This document shows, in pieces, positions 51,403 to 59,214 of a stretch of 64,000 bases of DNA. Location of the stretch: the NCBI GenBank assembly GCA_003150755.1, contig QAMT01000004.1, positions 481,712-545,711 on the forward strand. The letters are read 5' to 3'. Origin of the DNA: Phascolarctobacterium sp. Lineage in GTDB: Bacteria; Bacillota; Negativicutes; Acidaminococcales; Acidaminococcaceae. The position numbers were made by a program, and so were the translations under genes. Within the stretch, counting starts at the first letter, position 1. The number at the start of each line of letters is the position of its first letter. The notes under the pieces are model-generated. The model did no database searches. It saw nothing but the letters and a program-made list of their open reading frames with translations, and was not told where the DNA came from.

Positions 51403-52533
51403 ATGAAAAAAATTCTTTTAATCCCTGATTCGTTTAAGGGAACAATGTCTTCAATGGAAATCTGCTCCATCATGGAAGCAAGCATTCATCAGCACTATCC
51501 GGAAGCTGAAGTTATCAGCATTCCCGTTGCTGACGGCGGCGAAGGCAGTGTTGACGCCTTTTTGGAAGCGCTTGGCGGCGAGAAAGTAACCGTAAAGGCT
51601 CAAGACCCTTACGGACACGAAATTGATTCTTTTTACGGCATTTTGCCGGACGGCACAGCTGTTATAGAAATGGCTGCTGCTGCCGGTCTGCCGCTTGTTG
51701 GCGATAACCGCCATGCGGAAAAAACAACCACCTACGGCGTAGGCCAGCTGATTAAAGATGCGCTGCGCAACAAATGCAAAAAGCTGATTGTCGGCCTGGG
51801 CGGCAGCGCTACCAATGAAGGCGGCTGCGGCGCTGCGGCAGCACTTGGCGTGCGTTTTATCAATGACAGGCATGAAAGCTTTGTCCCTGTCGGCGAAACC
51901 TTGAAGGATATAACTGCTATTGATATGACCGGGCTTGACCCGCTGCTAAAACAGGTGCCCATTATCACCATGTGCGATATCGACAATCCGCTTTGCGGCC
52001 CGCACGGTGCATCTGCCGTATTCGGCCCGCAAAAGGGCGCTGACGCGGAGTGCATAAAAATGCTTGATTGCGGCCTGCACCACATGGCAGATATTATCAG
52101 GCGCGACCTTAATAAAGATGTACTGACACTGCCTGGCAGCGGCGCTGCCGGCGGTATGGGCGGCGGCATGGCGGCATTTTTCAGCAGCCGTTTGCAGCCC
52201 GGTATTGAAACCGTACTTGATACCGTGCATTTTAACAATCTTTTGGAAGGCGCAGACCTTGTAATATCCGGTGAAGGCAAAATTGATACTCAATCGCTGC
52301 GCGGCAAAGTAGTTATCGGCGTTGCCCGCCGCGCCAAAAAATCGGACGTTCCGCTTATTGCCGTTGTCGGCGATATCGGCGGAGACATTCAAAAGGCTTA
52401 CGAAGAAGGCGTAACCGGCATTTTTAGCATCAACCGTGTTGCCCTGCCCTATGAACAAATTAAACTGCGCGCCAAAGATGACCTGCGCCTGACAGTTGAC
52501 AACATTATGTACTTTATGAAGCATATGCGCTGA
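51403..52533 (+). CDS. Glycerate 2-kinase (GarK/GlxK family)
   Basis: Phosphorylates D-glycerate to feed lower glycolysis, 376 residues. LLIPDSFKGTMSSMEICSIM at the N-terminus, SIPVADGGEGSVDAFL, GLGGSATNEGGCGAAAALG and LPGSGAAGGMGGGMAAFF are the conserved glycine-rich and substrate loops of type I glycerate kinases; LVISGEGKIDTQSL is a further hallmark. AGAGG is present before the ATG. Forms a two-gene uptake and activation unit with the GntP permease and is followed by a hairpin terminator. Confidence 0.93.
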   Translation: MKKILLIPDSFKGTMSSMEICSIMEASIHQHYPEAEVISIPVADGGEGSVDAFLEALGGEKVTVKAQDPYGHEIDSFYGILPDGTAVIEMAAAAGLPLVGDNRHAEKTTTYGVGQLIKDALRNKCKKLIVGLGGSATNEGGCGAAAALGVRFINDRHESFVPVGETLKDITAIDMTGLDPLLKQVPIITMCDIDNPLCGPHGASAVFGPQKGADAECIKMLDCGLHHMADIIRRDLNKDVLTLPGSGAAGGMGGGMAAFFSSRLQPGIETVLDTVHFNNLLEGADLVISGEGKIDTQSLRGKVVIGVARRAKKSDVPLIAVVGDIGGDIQKAYEEGVTGIFSINRVALPYEQIKLRAKDDLRLTVDNIMYFMKHMR

Positions 52534-52546
52534 AAATAAAAAAAAT

Positions 52547-52583
52547 AATCCTGCTCAGCAAAACTGCCGGGCAGGATTTTTTA
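52547..52583 (+). terminator. Terminator after glycerate kinase
   Basis: AATCCTGC (52547-52554) pairs with GCAGGATT (52571-52578), followed by TTTTTAT. Confidence 0.8.
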
Positions 52584-52597
52584 TGCTTTAAAATTGT

Positions 52598-52972
52598 TTA
52601 ATCATCCCATCTGTCGTCGCGGTCACGCCAGCGCCTTTTTCCTCTTTCCCAACGGTCGTCATCCCAGTCGTCGTCATCATCGCGCTCCCAACGGTCATCG
52701 TCCCAATCGTCGTCATCATCGTCTTCCCAACGATCATCATCCCAATAATCGTCGTCATCGCGCTCCCAGCGGTCGTCATCCCAATCCCTGTTGGGTCTGT
52801 CACGGTGCCAGCGTTTTAAGTCCAGACTGTCAGCAGGAGTAACTGCTGTTATAAAAACTTCTTCTGTATCTGATTTAAAATAAATATTTTGCTTTTCATC
52901 CTGAATATCAGCCGCATAAGCATAACAAGGCAGTACGGCAAGCAGGGCGGTTGCCAATAATTTCTTTTTCAT
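52598..52972 (-). CDS. Exported Trp/Asp/Arg-rich repeat protein, unknown function
   Basis: 124 residues, family not recognised. Residues 1-21 form a signal peptide with cleavage expected after AYA. A short conventional segment (about 22-60) is followed by four 13-residue units starting at residues 64, 77, 90 and 103, each beginning WDDDRWE and filled with Asp. The tail is Arg-rich (GKRRWRDRDDRWDD). The mature protein is therefore a secreted acidic repeat with regular Trp and Arg, suggesting divalent-cation or surface binding; nothing proves either. AGAGGTG lies before the ATG. Overlapping frames on both strands are open only because the DNA repeats are in multiples of three. Confidence 0.75.
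   Translation of the reverse strand: MKKKLLATALLAVLPCYAYAADIQDEKQNIYFKSDTEEVFITAVTPADSLDLKRWHRDRPNRDWDDDRWERDDDDYWDDDRWEDDDDDDWDDDRWERDDDDDWDDDRWERGKRRWRDRDDRWDD
52643..52783 (-). repeat. 39-bp tandem repeat array encoding WDDDRW units
   Basis: Four imperfect 39-bp copies, each coding 13 residues. Copy number may vary by slippage. Confidence 0.75.
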
Positions 52973-53027
52973 AATGTAATCACCTCTGCGTGTATTGTTA
53001 AATATCCTTGATGATATTTACACTTTT

Positions 53028-53087
53028 ATTATATAAGTTATACTATATTTCCTTCAATAGCGGACAATGTAAAATTTTCTTTACATT
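53028..53087 (-). promoter_or_regulatory. Promoter and upstream dyad of the WDDDRW gene
   Basis: Minus strand TTGAAG (53052-53057), 18-bp spacer, TATAAT (53028-53033). Just upstream of the -35 is a perfect dyad AATGTAAA-N6-TTTACATT (53066-53087). Downstream of the -10 is a second dyad AAATATC-N6-GATATTT (53000-53019). Confidence 0.5.
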
Positions 53088-53171
53088 TAAGCATAATAAG
53101 AAAAAAACTCTTTTGTCACCTTCAAAACAGAATGATTTGTAAAATCCGGCACAAATTTTGTAAATAACTAA

Positions 53172-53200
53172 AGGCCTAACCGGATAAAACATCCGGCTAA
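53172..53200 (-). terminator. Possible terminator after ahpF-like gene
   Basis: TAACCGGAT...ATCCGGCTA hairpin; on the minus strand the following sequence is only moderately T-rich, so this is tentative. Confidence 0.45.
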
Positions 53201-53263
53201 ACCCCTGTTAAAAAATGTTAGTTATTTTGTTATTATGCTGTAACGGCTGAAGTTACACGCATT

Positions 53264-54877
53264 TTATTTTTGCGCCAATATCCCGGCAAGTTCGGCAATG
53301 CTCTTTTTACCAAAGATAACATCCGTATCATTAATAACCATGCAAGGCACGCTCATGATATTATATTTTGTTTTTAAATTTTCAAAATGGTTAATATCAT
53401 AAACCTCGGCAGTTACATGTTCGTTTTCTGCGGCAATGCGCTGCGCAGCCATAACCAGTTCCGGGCACATAGTGCAGGAAAGTGAAACCAGTATTTTAAG
53501 ATTCAGTTTTTTATTCAAACTGCGGATTTTGGCAAGCGTATCTTCATCAACAGCCTGCCCTGGGCCAGCCGCATTATACAGCGCGATTACAAACGAATTG
53601 AATTCATGCCCGCCCGGCACACCGTGAAAGGCAATACCGGTATAGCTGCCGTCACTGCGCAAAACACGCACGCAAGGTTTTTCATCGTTAGTGCCTGTTG
53701 TTACGGTCAGTTTATCCGTTAAAGAAGCCATTTCATCCGCATAATATTTTAATTCCTGCGAAATGTTCCTATCATCAAGGCTCAGTTCTAAAACAAGCGG
53801 CGACTGCATTTTGGCAAATACTGTTTGCAGCTGTTTTTTTATGGCACCGGTAAAGATTTCGCCGCTGTCCTGCTGCGGTTTTTCTTCAGCCTGCCCCACT
53901 GCACGTTCCGGCAGCTTAAATTCCGGCTTAATGCCGGTTTTGGCCTGCATCATGCAGGCATATTTTTCAAGCTCTGTCGCCGCCCTCGCGCCGTCGCTGA
54001 CGGCTGTAACAACCTGCCGTAAATTTTTAATGCAGACATCGCCCGCAGCATACAGCCCTTCGATGTTGGTTTTTTGATTGGCATCGGTAACAATGTAACC
54101 GTAACTGTCAAGTTCTGCCAAGCCTTTAACCAGCTCCGTTGCCGGGGTATAACCGGCAAACACAAATACGCCAAAGGTCTGCCATTCCGGCGGACGGTAC
54201 TCCGTAACTTCACCGGTTTTTAAATTGCGGTAGCGCAAAAGATTCAGGCTGCCTTCGCCCTCCACTGCTTCGACAACGGTATTGGTGCAGATTTTTATTT
54301 TCGGGTTTTTACGCGCCAAATCTGCCGTTGCTGCAGCGCAGGTAAAATCGTCGGAACGGATTAAAATCGTTACCTGCCGTGCATAACGCGTTAAAAACAC
54401 GGCTTCTTCCGCTGCTGCAAAACCGCCGCCGACAACGAAAATATCCATACCGGTAAAAAATTCACCGTCACAGGTTGCGCAATAAGCAACGCCGCGCCCT
54501 TTAAATTCGTCCTCGCCTTTAAAGCCCACTTTACGCGGATGCGCACCGGTTGCCAACAGCACACCAAACGCTTTGATATCGCCTTTGGATGTATGTACGG
54601 TTTTTAAATCGCCCTGCATATCAAGGCCGGTTACTTCGGCAAGCAAAAATTCCGCACCGAAATTTTCAGCCTGCCGGCGCATTTTTTCGGTGATTTCCAC
54701 GCCGCTGCCCTGCATTACGCCGGGGTAATTTACAACTTCGGAAGTAATAGTTATCTGTCCGCCGAATTTTTCTTTTTCAACTACCAGTACGCTGTACCTT
54801 GCGCGTGCCAGGTACAATGCCGCTGTAAGCCCAGCCGGGCCGCCGCCGACAACTACAACATCGTATAAATTTTTCAT
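53264..54877 (-). CDS. AhpF-like peroxiredoxin reductase with domains in permuted order
   Basis: Flavin disulfide reductase that should regenerate AhpC. 537 residues. The thioredoxin reductase part is N-terminal (about 1-310): VVVGGGPAGLTAALYLARA for FAD, redox pair in YCATCDGEFF, VVGGGFAAAEEAVFL for NAD(P)H and GLYAAGDV. After a linker come two thioredoxin-like folds, the second with SLSCTMCPEL. In classical AhpF these folds precede the reductase, so the order here is reversed. ATG 54877 overlaps the ahpC TGA by one base (TGATG); the longer frame begins with GTG. Coupled to ahpC, fitting a complete peroxide-reducing pair. Confidence 0.87.
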   Translation of the reverse strand: MKNLYDVVVVGGGPAGLTAALYLARARYSVLVVEKEKFGGQITITSEVVNYPGVMQGSGVEITEKMRRQAENFGAEFLLAEVTGLDMQGDLKTVHTSKGDIKAFGVLLATGAHPRKVGFKGEDEFKGRGVAYCATCDGEFFTGMDIFVVGGGFAAAEEAVFLTRYARQVTILIRSDDFTCAAATADLARKNPKIKICTNTVVEAVEGEGSLNLLRYRNLKTGEVTEYRPPEWQTFGVFVFAGYTPATELVKGLAELDSYGYIVTDANQKTNIEGLYAAGDVCIKNLRQVVTAVSDGARAATELEKYACMMQAKTGIKPEFKLPERAVGQAEEKPQQDSGEIFTGAIKKQLQTVFAKMQSPLVLELSLDDRNISQELKYYADEMASLTDKLTVTTGTNDEKPCVRVLRSDGSYTGIAFHGVPGGHEFNSFVIALYNAAGPGQAVDEDTLAKIRSLNKKLNLKILVSLSCTMCPELVMAAQRIAAENEHVTAEVYDINHFENLKTKYNIMSVPCMVINDTDVIFGKKSIAELAGILAQK

Positions 54878-55440
54878 CACAGCAAACCTACAAGGTCAAG
54901 GCTAGGTTTTAAGGTATCAGCGCCGGGCTGCCATTTAGCCGGGCAAACCTGGTCGCCGTGTTCTGCTACAAACTGGCTGGCCTGCACGCGGCGGAAAAGT
55001 TCATCAGCATTGCGGCCGACATTGCCTGCAATAACTTCGTAAGCAACAATTTTGCCTTCCGGATTAACAATAAAGCTGCCGCGTTCTGCCATGCCGTCTT
55101 CTTCAATCATAACGTCAAAGTCGCGTGCCAGTTTGCCTGTCGGGTCTGCCAGCATCGGATATTCAATTTTTTTGATGGTTTTAGAAGCGTCATGCCATGC
55201 TTTATGTACAAAATGGCTGTCGCAGGAAACGGAATAAATTTCGCAGCCGATGTTCTGGAAATCAGCATATTTGTTAGCCAGGTCCTCCAGCTCAGTCGGG
55301 CAAACAAAAGTAAAGTCCGCAGGATAGAAGAAAAATACGCTCCATTTACCAAGAATATCAGCCTTGGTTACTGTTTTAAATTCACCTTTATGAAAAGCCT
55401 GTACTGAAAATTCACTTACTTCTTTGTTGATTAACGACAT
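54877..55440 (-). CDS. ahpC: Alkyl hydroperoxide reductase C (2-Cys peroxiredoxin)
   Basis: Reduces peroxides at a catalytic cysteine. 187 residues. The peroxidatic Cys is in FFYPADFTFVCPTELEDLA and the resolving Cys in GDQVCPAKWQPG. Typical AhpC length and N-terminus (SLINKEVSEFSVQAF). The promoter carries a PerR-like box, and the reductase gene follows without a gap. A Fur/PerR-family regulator gene lies at 60377-60778. Confidence 0.96.
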   Translation of the reverse strand: MSLINKEVSEFSVQAFHKGEFKTVTKADILGKWSVFFFYPADFTFVCPTELEDLANKYADFQNIGCEIYSVSCDSHFVHKAWHDASKTIKKIEYPMLADPTGKLARDFDVMIEEDGMAERGSFIVNPEGKIVAYEVIAGNVGRNADELFRRVQASQFVAEHGDQVCPAKWQPGADTLKPSLDLVGLL

Positions 55441-55463
55441 AATTACACTTCCTTTCTCATTTC

Positions 55464-55479
55464 GTTAGCTTTAGCTAAC
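55464..55479. promoter_or_regulatory. Palindrome in the ahpC leader
   Basis: GTTAGCTTTAGCTAAC (GTTAGCT/AGCTAAC arms with a two-base centre) between the -10 and the ribosome site; either an operator or an RNA hairpin. Confidence 0.5.
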
Positions 55480-55489
55480 TTACGTTTTT

Positions 55490-55518
55490 ATTATAATCAA
55501 TAATAATTATCCTGTCAA
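55490..55518 (-). promoter_or_regulatory. ahpC promoter with PerR-like box in the spacer
   Basis: Minus strand TTGACA (55513-55518), 17-bp spacer, TATAAT (55490-55495). The spacer contains ATAATTATTAT (complement of 55500-55510), the core of the PerR consensus TTATAAT-N-ATTATAA. Confidence 0.65.
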
Positions 55519-55643
55519 CTTCAATCTTTAATTTTAAAATTATATAATAAAAAAGTTTTGTAAATTTTAATGCTTATCCAGCCTGAAATTTTGTTAAAAT
55601 AGTTACATAATAATGTTTTTATTTTTATCCGGCGTTTAAAAAA

Positions 55644-55681
55644 GTAAATTTTATTTACATTTAAAAAATTTATAGTATTAT
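55644..55681 (+). promoter_or_regulatory. Promoter of the lactate/malate dehydrogenase-like gene with overlapping dyad
   Basis: TTTACA (55654-55659), 16-bp spacer, TATTAT (55676-55681). A dyad GTAAAT-TTT-ATTTAC (55644-55658) overlaps the -35 element, the position of a repressor site. Confidence 0.5.
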
Positions 55682-55727
55682 GTAAAAAGCAGCAAATGCT
55701 GTAATTTATTTCAAAGAGGGGAACAAA

Positions 55728-56684
55728 ATGTTCAAAACACGAAAAGTTGTAATTATCGGCGCAGGCCATGTCGGCTCCCACGTTGCGCTGGGTCTTATTC
55801 AATCCGGCGAAGCCGATGATATTGTCCTGATTGATATTTTGAAAGAAAAAGCAGCCGCCCAGGCACTTGACCTTGACGACTGCGTAAGCGGCGCATTATG
55901 CGGGCATGATGCCGTTATCCGCGCCGGAGAATATGAAGAACTGAACGATGCCGATATTATGGTTGTTGCCTTTGGCCGCAGCCGCAAACCCGGCGAAACG
56001 CGCCTTGATATGTTTGACGATACTATCCGCATGGCAAACGAGGTTATCGGCCATTTAAAACAGGTTGATTTTAAGGGCATTATGATTAGTATTTCCAACC
56101 CGGCTGACATAGTTTGCGAGTATATCCGCCGCCAGATGGGCTGGCAGGCAAACCGCTGCTTCTGCACCGGCACCAGCCTTGAAACCTACCGCCTGCTGCG
56201 CGTAATGTCTGCCGTTACCGGTTTCAGCCGCCGCAGCATCCAGGCAATCTGCATGGGCGAACACGGCAACAGCAGCTTTATTGTCTGGTCGCGTATTTTT
56301 ATTAACGGCACGCCGTTTTTAGAAATGCGCAAAAATGACCCCAAGCTTGCCGCGCTGAACCTTGACGATTTGCAGGAGCAGGTTAAACGTGCCGGTGATA
56401 TTGAAGTTGACGGCAAAGGCTGCACGGAATTCGGCATTGCCAATGTTGCTGTCATGCTCATTAAGGCTATTTTCCACGACCAGAAGCTTATCTGGCCCTG
56501 CTCTACCGCACTGAACGGCGAATACGGGCAAAAAGACGTTGCTGCCGGTGTTACCTGCGTTATCGGCAAAAACGGTATGGAACAAATACTTGAAGTAGCG
56601 CTAACAGCAGAAGAACAGGCAAAATTCGCCAACTCCTGCGATATTATCCGCGGCTTTCTGGACAGAGCAGCAAGCGTAAAATAA
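55728..56684 (+). CDS. L-lactate/malate dehydrogenase family protein with atypical active-site residues
   Basis: NAD-dependent 2-hydroxyacid dehydrogenase of the LDH/MDH family, 318 residues. VVIIGAGHVGSHVALGL binds NAD, NPADIVCEY and GEHGNSS carry the conserved Asn and catalytic His, and GEYGQKDV is LDH-like. Where lactate dehydrogenases have Gln before KPGETR, this protein has Arg (FGRSRKPGETRLD). That Gln-to-Arg change gives malate dehydrogenase specificity in Bacillus LDH. The catalytic Asp of the LDxxR segment appears as Glu (SLETYRLLR). Substrate is therefore open: oxaloacetate, pyruvate or a branched 2-oxoacid. GAGGGG precedes ATG 55728; a terminator follows. It stands alone. Confidence 0.85.
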   Translation: MFKTRKVVIIGAGHVGSHVALGLIQSGEADDIVLIDILKEKAAAQALDLDDCVSGALCGHDAVIRAGEYEELNDADIMVVAFGRSRKPGETRLDMFDDTIRMANEVIGHLKQVDFKGIMISISNPADIVCEYIRRQMGWQANRCFCTGTSLETYRLLRVMSAVTGFSRRSIQAICMGEHGNSSFIVWSRIFINGTPFLEMRKNDPKLAALNLDDLQEQVKRAGDIEVDGKGCTEFGIANVAVMLIKAIFHDQKLIWPCSTALNGEYGQKDVAAGVTCVIGKNGMEQILEVALTAEEQAKFANSCDIIRGFLDRAASVK

Positions 56685-56715
56685 GCCTTGCAACAATTTC
56701 ATAATAAAACAAAAA

Positions 56716-56757
56716 CAGCACTTCAAAAGTATTATCACCTTTGGAGTGCTGATTTTT
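56716..56757. terminator. Bidirectional terminator between ldh-like gene and Cys-rich protein gene
   Basis: CAGCACT-CAAAAG at 56716 onward pairs with CTTTG-AGTGCTG ending 56751; T-runs on both strands. Confidence 0.8.
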
Positions 56758-56766
56758 TATCTGTTT

Positions 56767-57120
56767 TTACAGCTCTGCTTTTTTGGCAAGAATTGCTTCG
56801 CAGGCTTTGCAGGCCGGACAATCACAATATTTTGCGCCGCTTGCTTTAACTTCTTCTGCGTGGGCTTTTACGTTTTTAGCCATGTCTGCGCCAAAAACCT
56901 TAGCGCCCGCTTCGCTGCCGGCAAAAGCAATCAAACCGTCAATCGGCATAATGTCTGCTTCAACCTCGGCAAGCAGTTTTTTGGTTGCTTCAGTTTCCTT
57001 ATCTGTTCCGGCTGCCTCCAGCCACTCTTTGCAAACTGCCTTTGCTTCTGCGCAGCAGGTCGGTGCATTCATCAGTGCTTTAACCTGTTCAGTCAAATAA
57101 ACTTTTAATTCATTAGTCAT
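56767..57120 (-). CDS. Small Cys-containing protein of unknown function, 117 aa
   Basis: I recall similar short proteins as conserved in Firmicutes, sometimes labelled 'molecular chaperone Hsp90-like', but no function is known to me. The product is mostly helical and acidic, without a signal peptide or membrane segment. Cysteines occur as APTCCAEAKAVC near the N-terminus and KYCDCPACKACEA near the C-terminus, a possible metal site. It overlaps the MFS gene by 8 bp and is thus co-translated with it; a role in the same process is possible. Confidence 0.7.
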   Translation of the reverse strand: MTNELKVYLTEQVKALMNAPTCCAEAKAVCKEWLEAAGTDKETEATKKLLAEVEADIMPIDGLIAFAGSEAGAKVFGADMAKNVKAHAEEVKASGAKYCDCPACKACEAILAKKAEL

Positions 57121-58288
57121 GTTCTGTCATCCTTTCGCTAAAATAATATTTAACTGCGGCAGCCTGTACTGCAAGCAAAACTGCCAGCAGATAAAATACC
57201 TGTGTAATACCAAAGCCGTGCGCAACAAACCCCAGCACGGCAGGTCCAAGAATAACGCCGGTATAGCCCATGCTTGTTATCGCCGTAACGGCGGCATTGA
57301 TGGGCATTACCGTCTGATATTTGGTCAGTGAATATATTGTCGGCACAATATTGGCAAGGCCCAGCCCCATCAGCACAAAGCCAAACTGAATGGCATAAAA
57401 GTCATCCAGAAAAATAACGCTTAAAAAGCCAAGCGCAGCAATAAGGCTGCCGCCAATCAGCGTTTTTTCTTCACCGAGCAGGGCAACAATTTTATCGCCC
57501 ACAAGACGCATTACAAGCATTGCTACCGAAAATACGGCATAACCGATACCTGCTAGTGACAGTTCCGTATTTTTTACTTCCGTCAGCAAAACGCCGCTCC
57601 AGTCCATAATGGCGCCTTCGCCTAAAAAGCTTATGCACGCCAGTATGCCAAAGAATATTACAATGCCCTTCGGTATGGCAACCGGCTTTTCGTTGCCCGC
57701 GCCCTTAAAGTTTAAAAAGTGGCGGCTGAAAATTAAAGTTAAAACAAGCACAAGCGCACTGTGCAGCATTACGATAACGGTTATGCCAAGCCCGATTTTA
57801 GCCAGCAGGCTGAACAAACCTGCACCGGCAAAACAGCCTACGCTCCATAAAGCGTGCATGCCGCTCATCATACGTTTTTTGCTGGCATTTTCTACAATAA
57901 CGGCATTCAGGTTCATGTTTACATCCATACATCCCATTGCCGCGCCAAATACTGCCAAAAATACCATAAAGCTCCAGATGCTGCCCAATAATGAAAGCAC
58001 TATCAAGTCAAGCGCCATAACAATTATCGCCACACGCAGAACTTTTTTGCAGCCAAAACTGCGGCTCATCATGCCTGCCAGCGGCATAAAAATAAATGCA
58101 CTGATGCCTATGCTCAGCAATAAAAGCCCCAAAACATCGGCGCCAATCTGTAATTTTTCCTTAACGGCAGGTATCATCGGTGCCCAGGTGGCAACGGTAA
58201 AACCGGATATAAAAAACGCCATGCGCGCTGCCATCTGCTCTTTTTTGCCTACATTAAAAGCTGATAAATAATCATCTACCAAACCCAT
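57113..58288 (-). CDS. MFS transporter
   Basis: Twelve-helix major facilitator superfamily protein, 391 residues, probably inner membrane. N-terminal ARMAFFISGFTVATWAPMIPAVKEKL and AGMMSRSFGCKKVLRVAI (loop 2-3 pattern, with Arg/Lys) are typical, and FLAVFGAAMGCMDVNMNLNAVIVE is a conserved helix of the YbjJ-like group. Substrate not recognisable. It overlaps the downstream small Cys protein. AAGGGG lies before the start. A drug or metabolite exporter is a reasonable default only. Confidence 0.83.
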   Translation of the reverse strand: MGLVDDYLSAFNVGKKEQMAARMAFFISGFTVATWAPMIPAVKEKLQIGADVLGLLLLSIGISAFIFMPLAGMMSRSFGCKKVLRVAIIVMALDLIVLSLLGSIWSFMVFLAVFGAAMGCMDVNMNLNAVIVENASKKRMMSGMHALWSVGCFAGAGLFSLLAKIGLGITVIVMLHSALVLVLTLIFSRHFLNFKGAGNEKPVAIPKGIVIFFGILACISFLGEGAIMDWSGVLLTEVKNTELSLAGIGYAVFSVAMLVMRLVGDKIVALLGEEKTLIGGSLIAALGFLSVIFLDDFYAIQFGFVLMGLGLANIVPTIYSLTKYQTVMPINAAVTAITSMGYTGVILGPAVLGFVAHGFGITQVFYLLAVLLAVQAAAVKYYFSERMTEHD

Positions 58289-58299
58289 AACTTAACCCC

Positions 58300-59214
58300 T
58301 TACGGCTTGCAGATTCCGCACGGCTCATAGCCCTTGCTGATAAGCTCATTGCGGCTGCCTTTAAAGTTTTCCCTGTTTTTGGTACTGATATTTGCTGCGC
58401 CGCTGCAATCCGGCTTATGGAACTTTTTACTGTTTTTGTTCAGCACATAATTTTTAACAGCATATTCATCAGCCAAAGGACACATTTTACTGCTGTCCGG
58501 GCACGCTGCAGCTGCAAGCTTGCTGTGCCCCGTTGCGTAATCAATTTCTATACCGGGCTGTACATTATAGCAAAATACATTAAAACTGATGCCTTCTCCC
58601 TTATCTTCAACGGACATGGCCTCCATCTGTACGCCGTCAGCAACAAGGTTGTTGCCCGTAAAAATAGGCGTTACCCTGTATAAAACGTGGTTGCCGGTTT
58701 CTTTTACATAGTCGGCTACCATATTTTCAAACGGCAGCATACCGTCAACATTCATATAGCGTGTGCCGGTAATCAGGTTTCGCTCATTGGCATTTTCAGC
58801 GCTAAGCTGATAACCTATTAAATGGCAGCGGTTAAACAGATACTTGCCGTCAACAGAATCATATTTTGCTGTTTGCCAGCCGCTCGGCTTCACCTGGCCG
58901 ATATTGCCGCGCTTTTCAGTCGGCATGGTAGCTTTGGATATATTGGCAAAGGCTGTGCCGCAACGTCCTAATTTATCCAGCGGGCTGTATTTTTCAAAAG
59001 ATTCGGTTGTTAAATCGGCATCTGTAAAACCAGGTAGATTATTATTTACCGCAACATACGGCTTATTGCTGTACTGCGGCACTGCATTAAGCGTAACGGC
59101 AGCACTAGATGCACTGCTGACTGTATTGGCATTACCGCTTTTTTGTGCGCAGCCGCTGATAATCATACCGGCAACTAAAAGCAGAGAACAGATTAAGGCA
59201 AGAATTTTTTTCAT
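58300..59214 (-). CDS. Lipoprotein DNA/RNA non-specific endonuclease
   Basis: Exported nuclease, 304 residues. The signal peptide ends in a lipobox (MIISGCAQK), so it should be anchored in the envelope. The nuclease core is of the EndA/NUC1 beta-beta-alpha-metal type: NRCHLIGYQLSAENANERNLI includes the catalytic His and the metal-binding Asn, with ITGTRYMNVDGM following. The C-terminal 45 residues (VLNKNSKKFHKPDCSG ... GYEPCGICKP) form a small Cys-containing module often attached to such nucleases. It overlaps the upstream gene by four bases. A role in nutrient use, DNA uptake or defence cannot be separated here. Confidence 0.85.
   Translation of the reverse strand: MKKILALICSLLLVAGMIISGCAQKSGNANTVSSASSAAVTLNAVPQYSNKPYVAVNNNLPGFTDADLTTESFEKYSPLDKLGRCGTAFANISKATMPTEKRGNIGQVKPSGWQTAKYDSVDGKYLFNRCHLIGYQLSAENANERNLITGTRYMNVDGMLPFENMVADYVKETGNHVLYRVTPIFTGNNLVADGVQMEAMSVEDKGEGISFNVFCYNVQPGIEIDYATGHSKLAAAACPDSSKMCPLADEYAVKNYVLNKNSKKFHKPDCSGAANISTKNRENFKGSRNELISKGYEPCGICKP

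Noticed and set aside
52588..52842. Open frames on both strands across the WDDDRW repeat
   Set aside because: The repeat length is a multiple of three, which keeps other frames open. Only the minus-strand frame 52598-52972 has a signal peptide, ribosome site and promoter.
55464..55479. tRNA or rho-independent terminator
   Set aside because: The dyad is short, has a two-base loop, no T-run and lies inside a leader.
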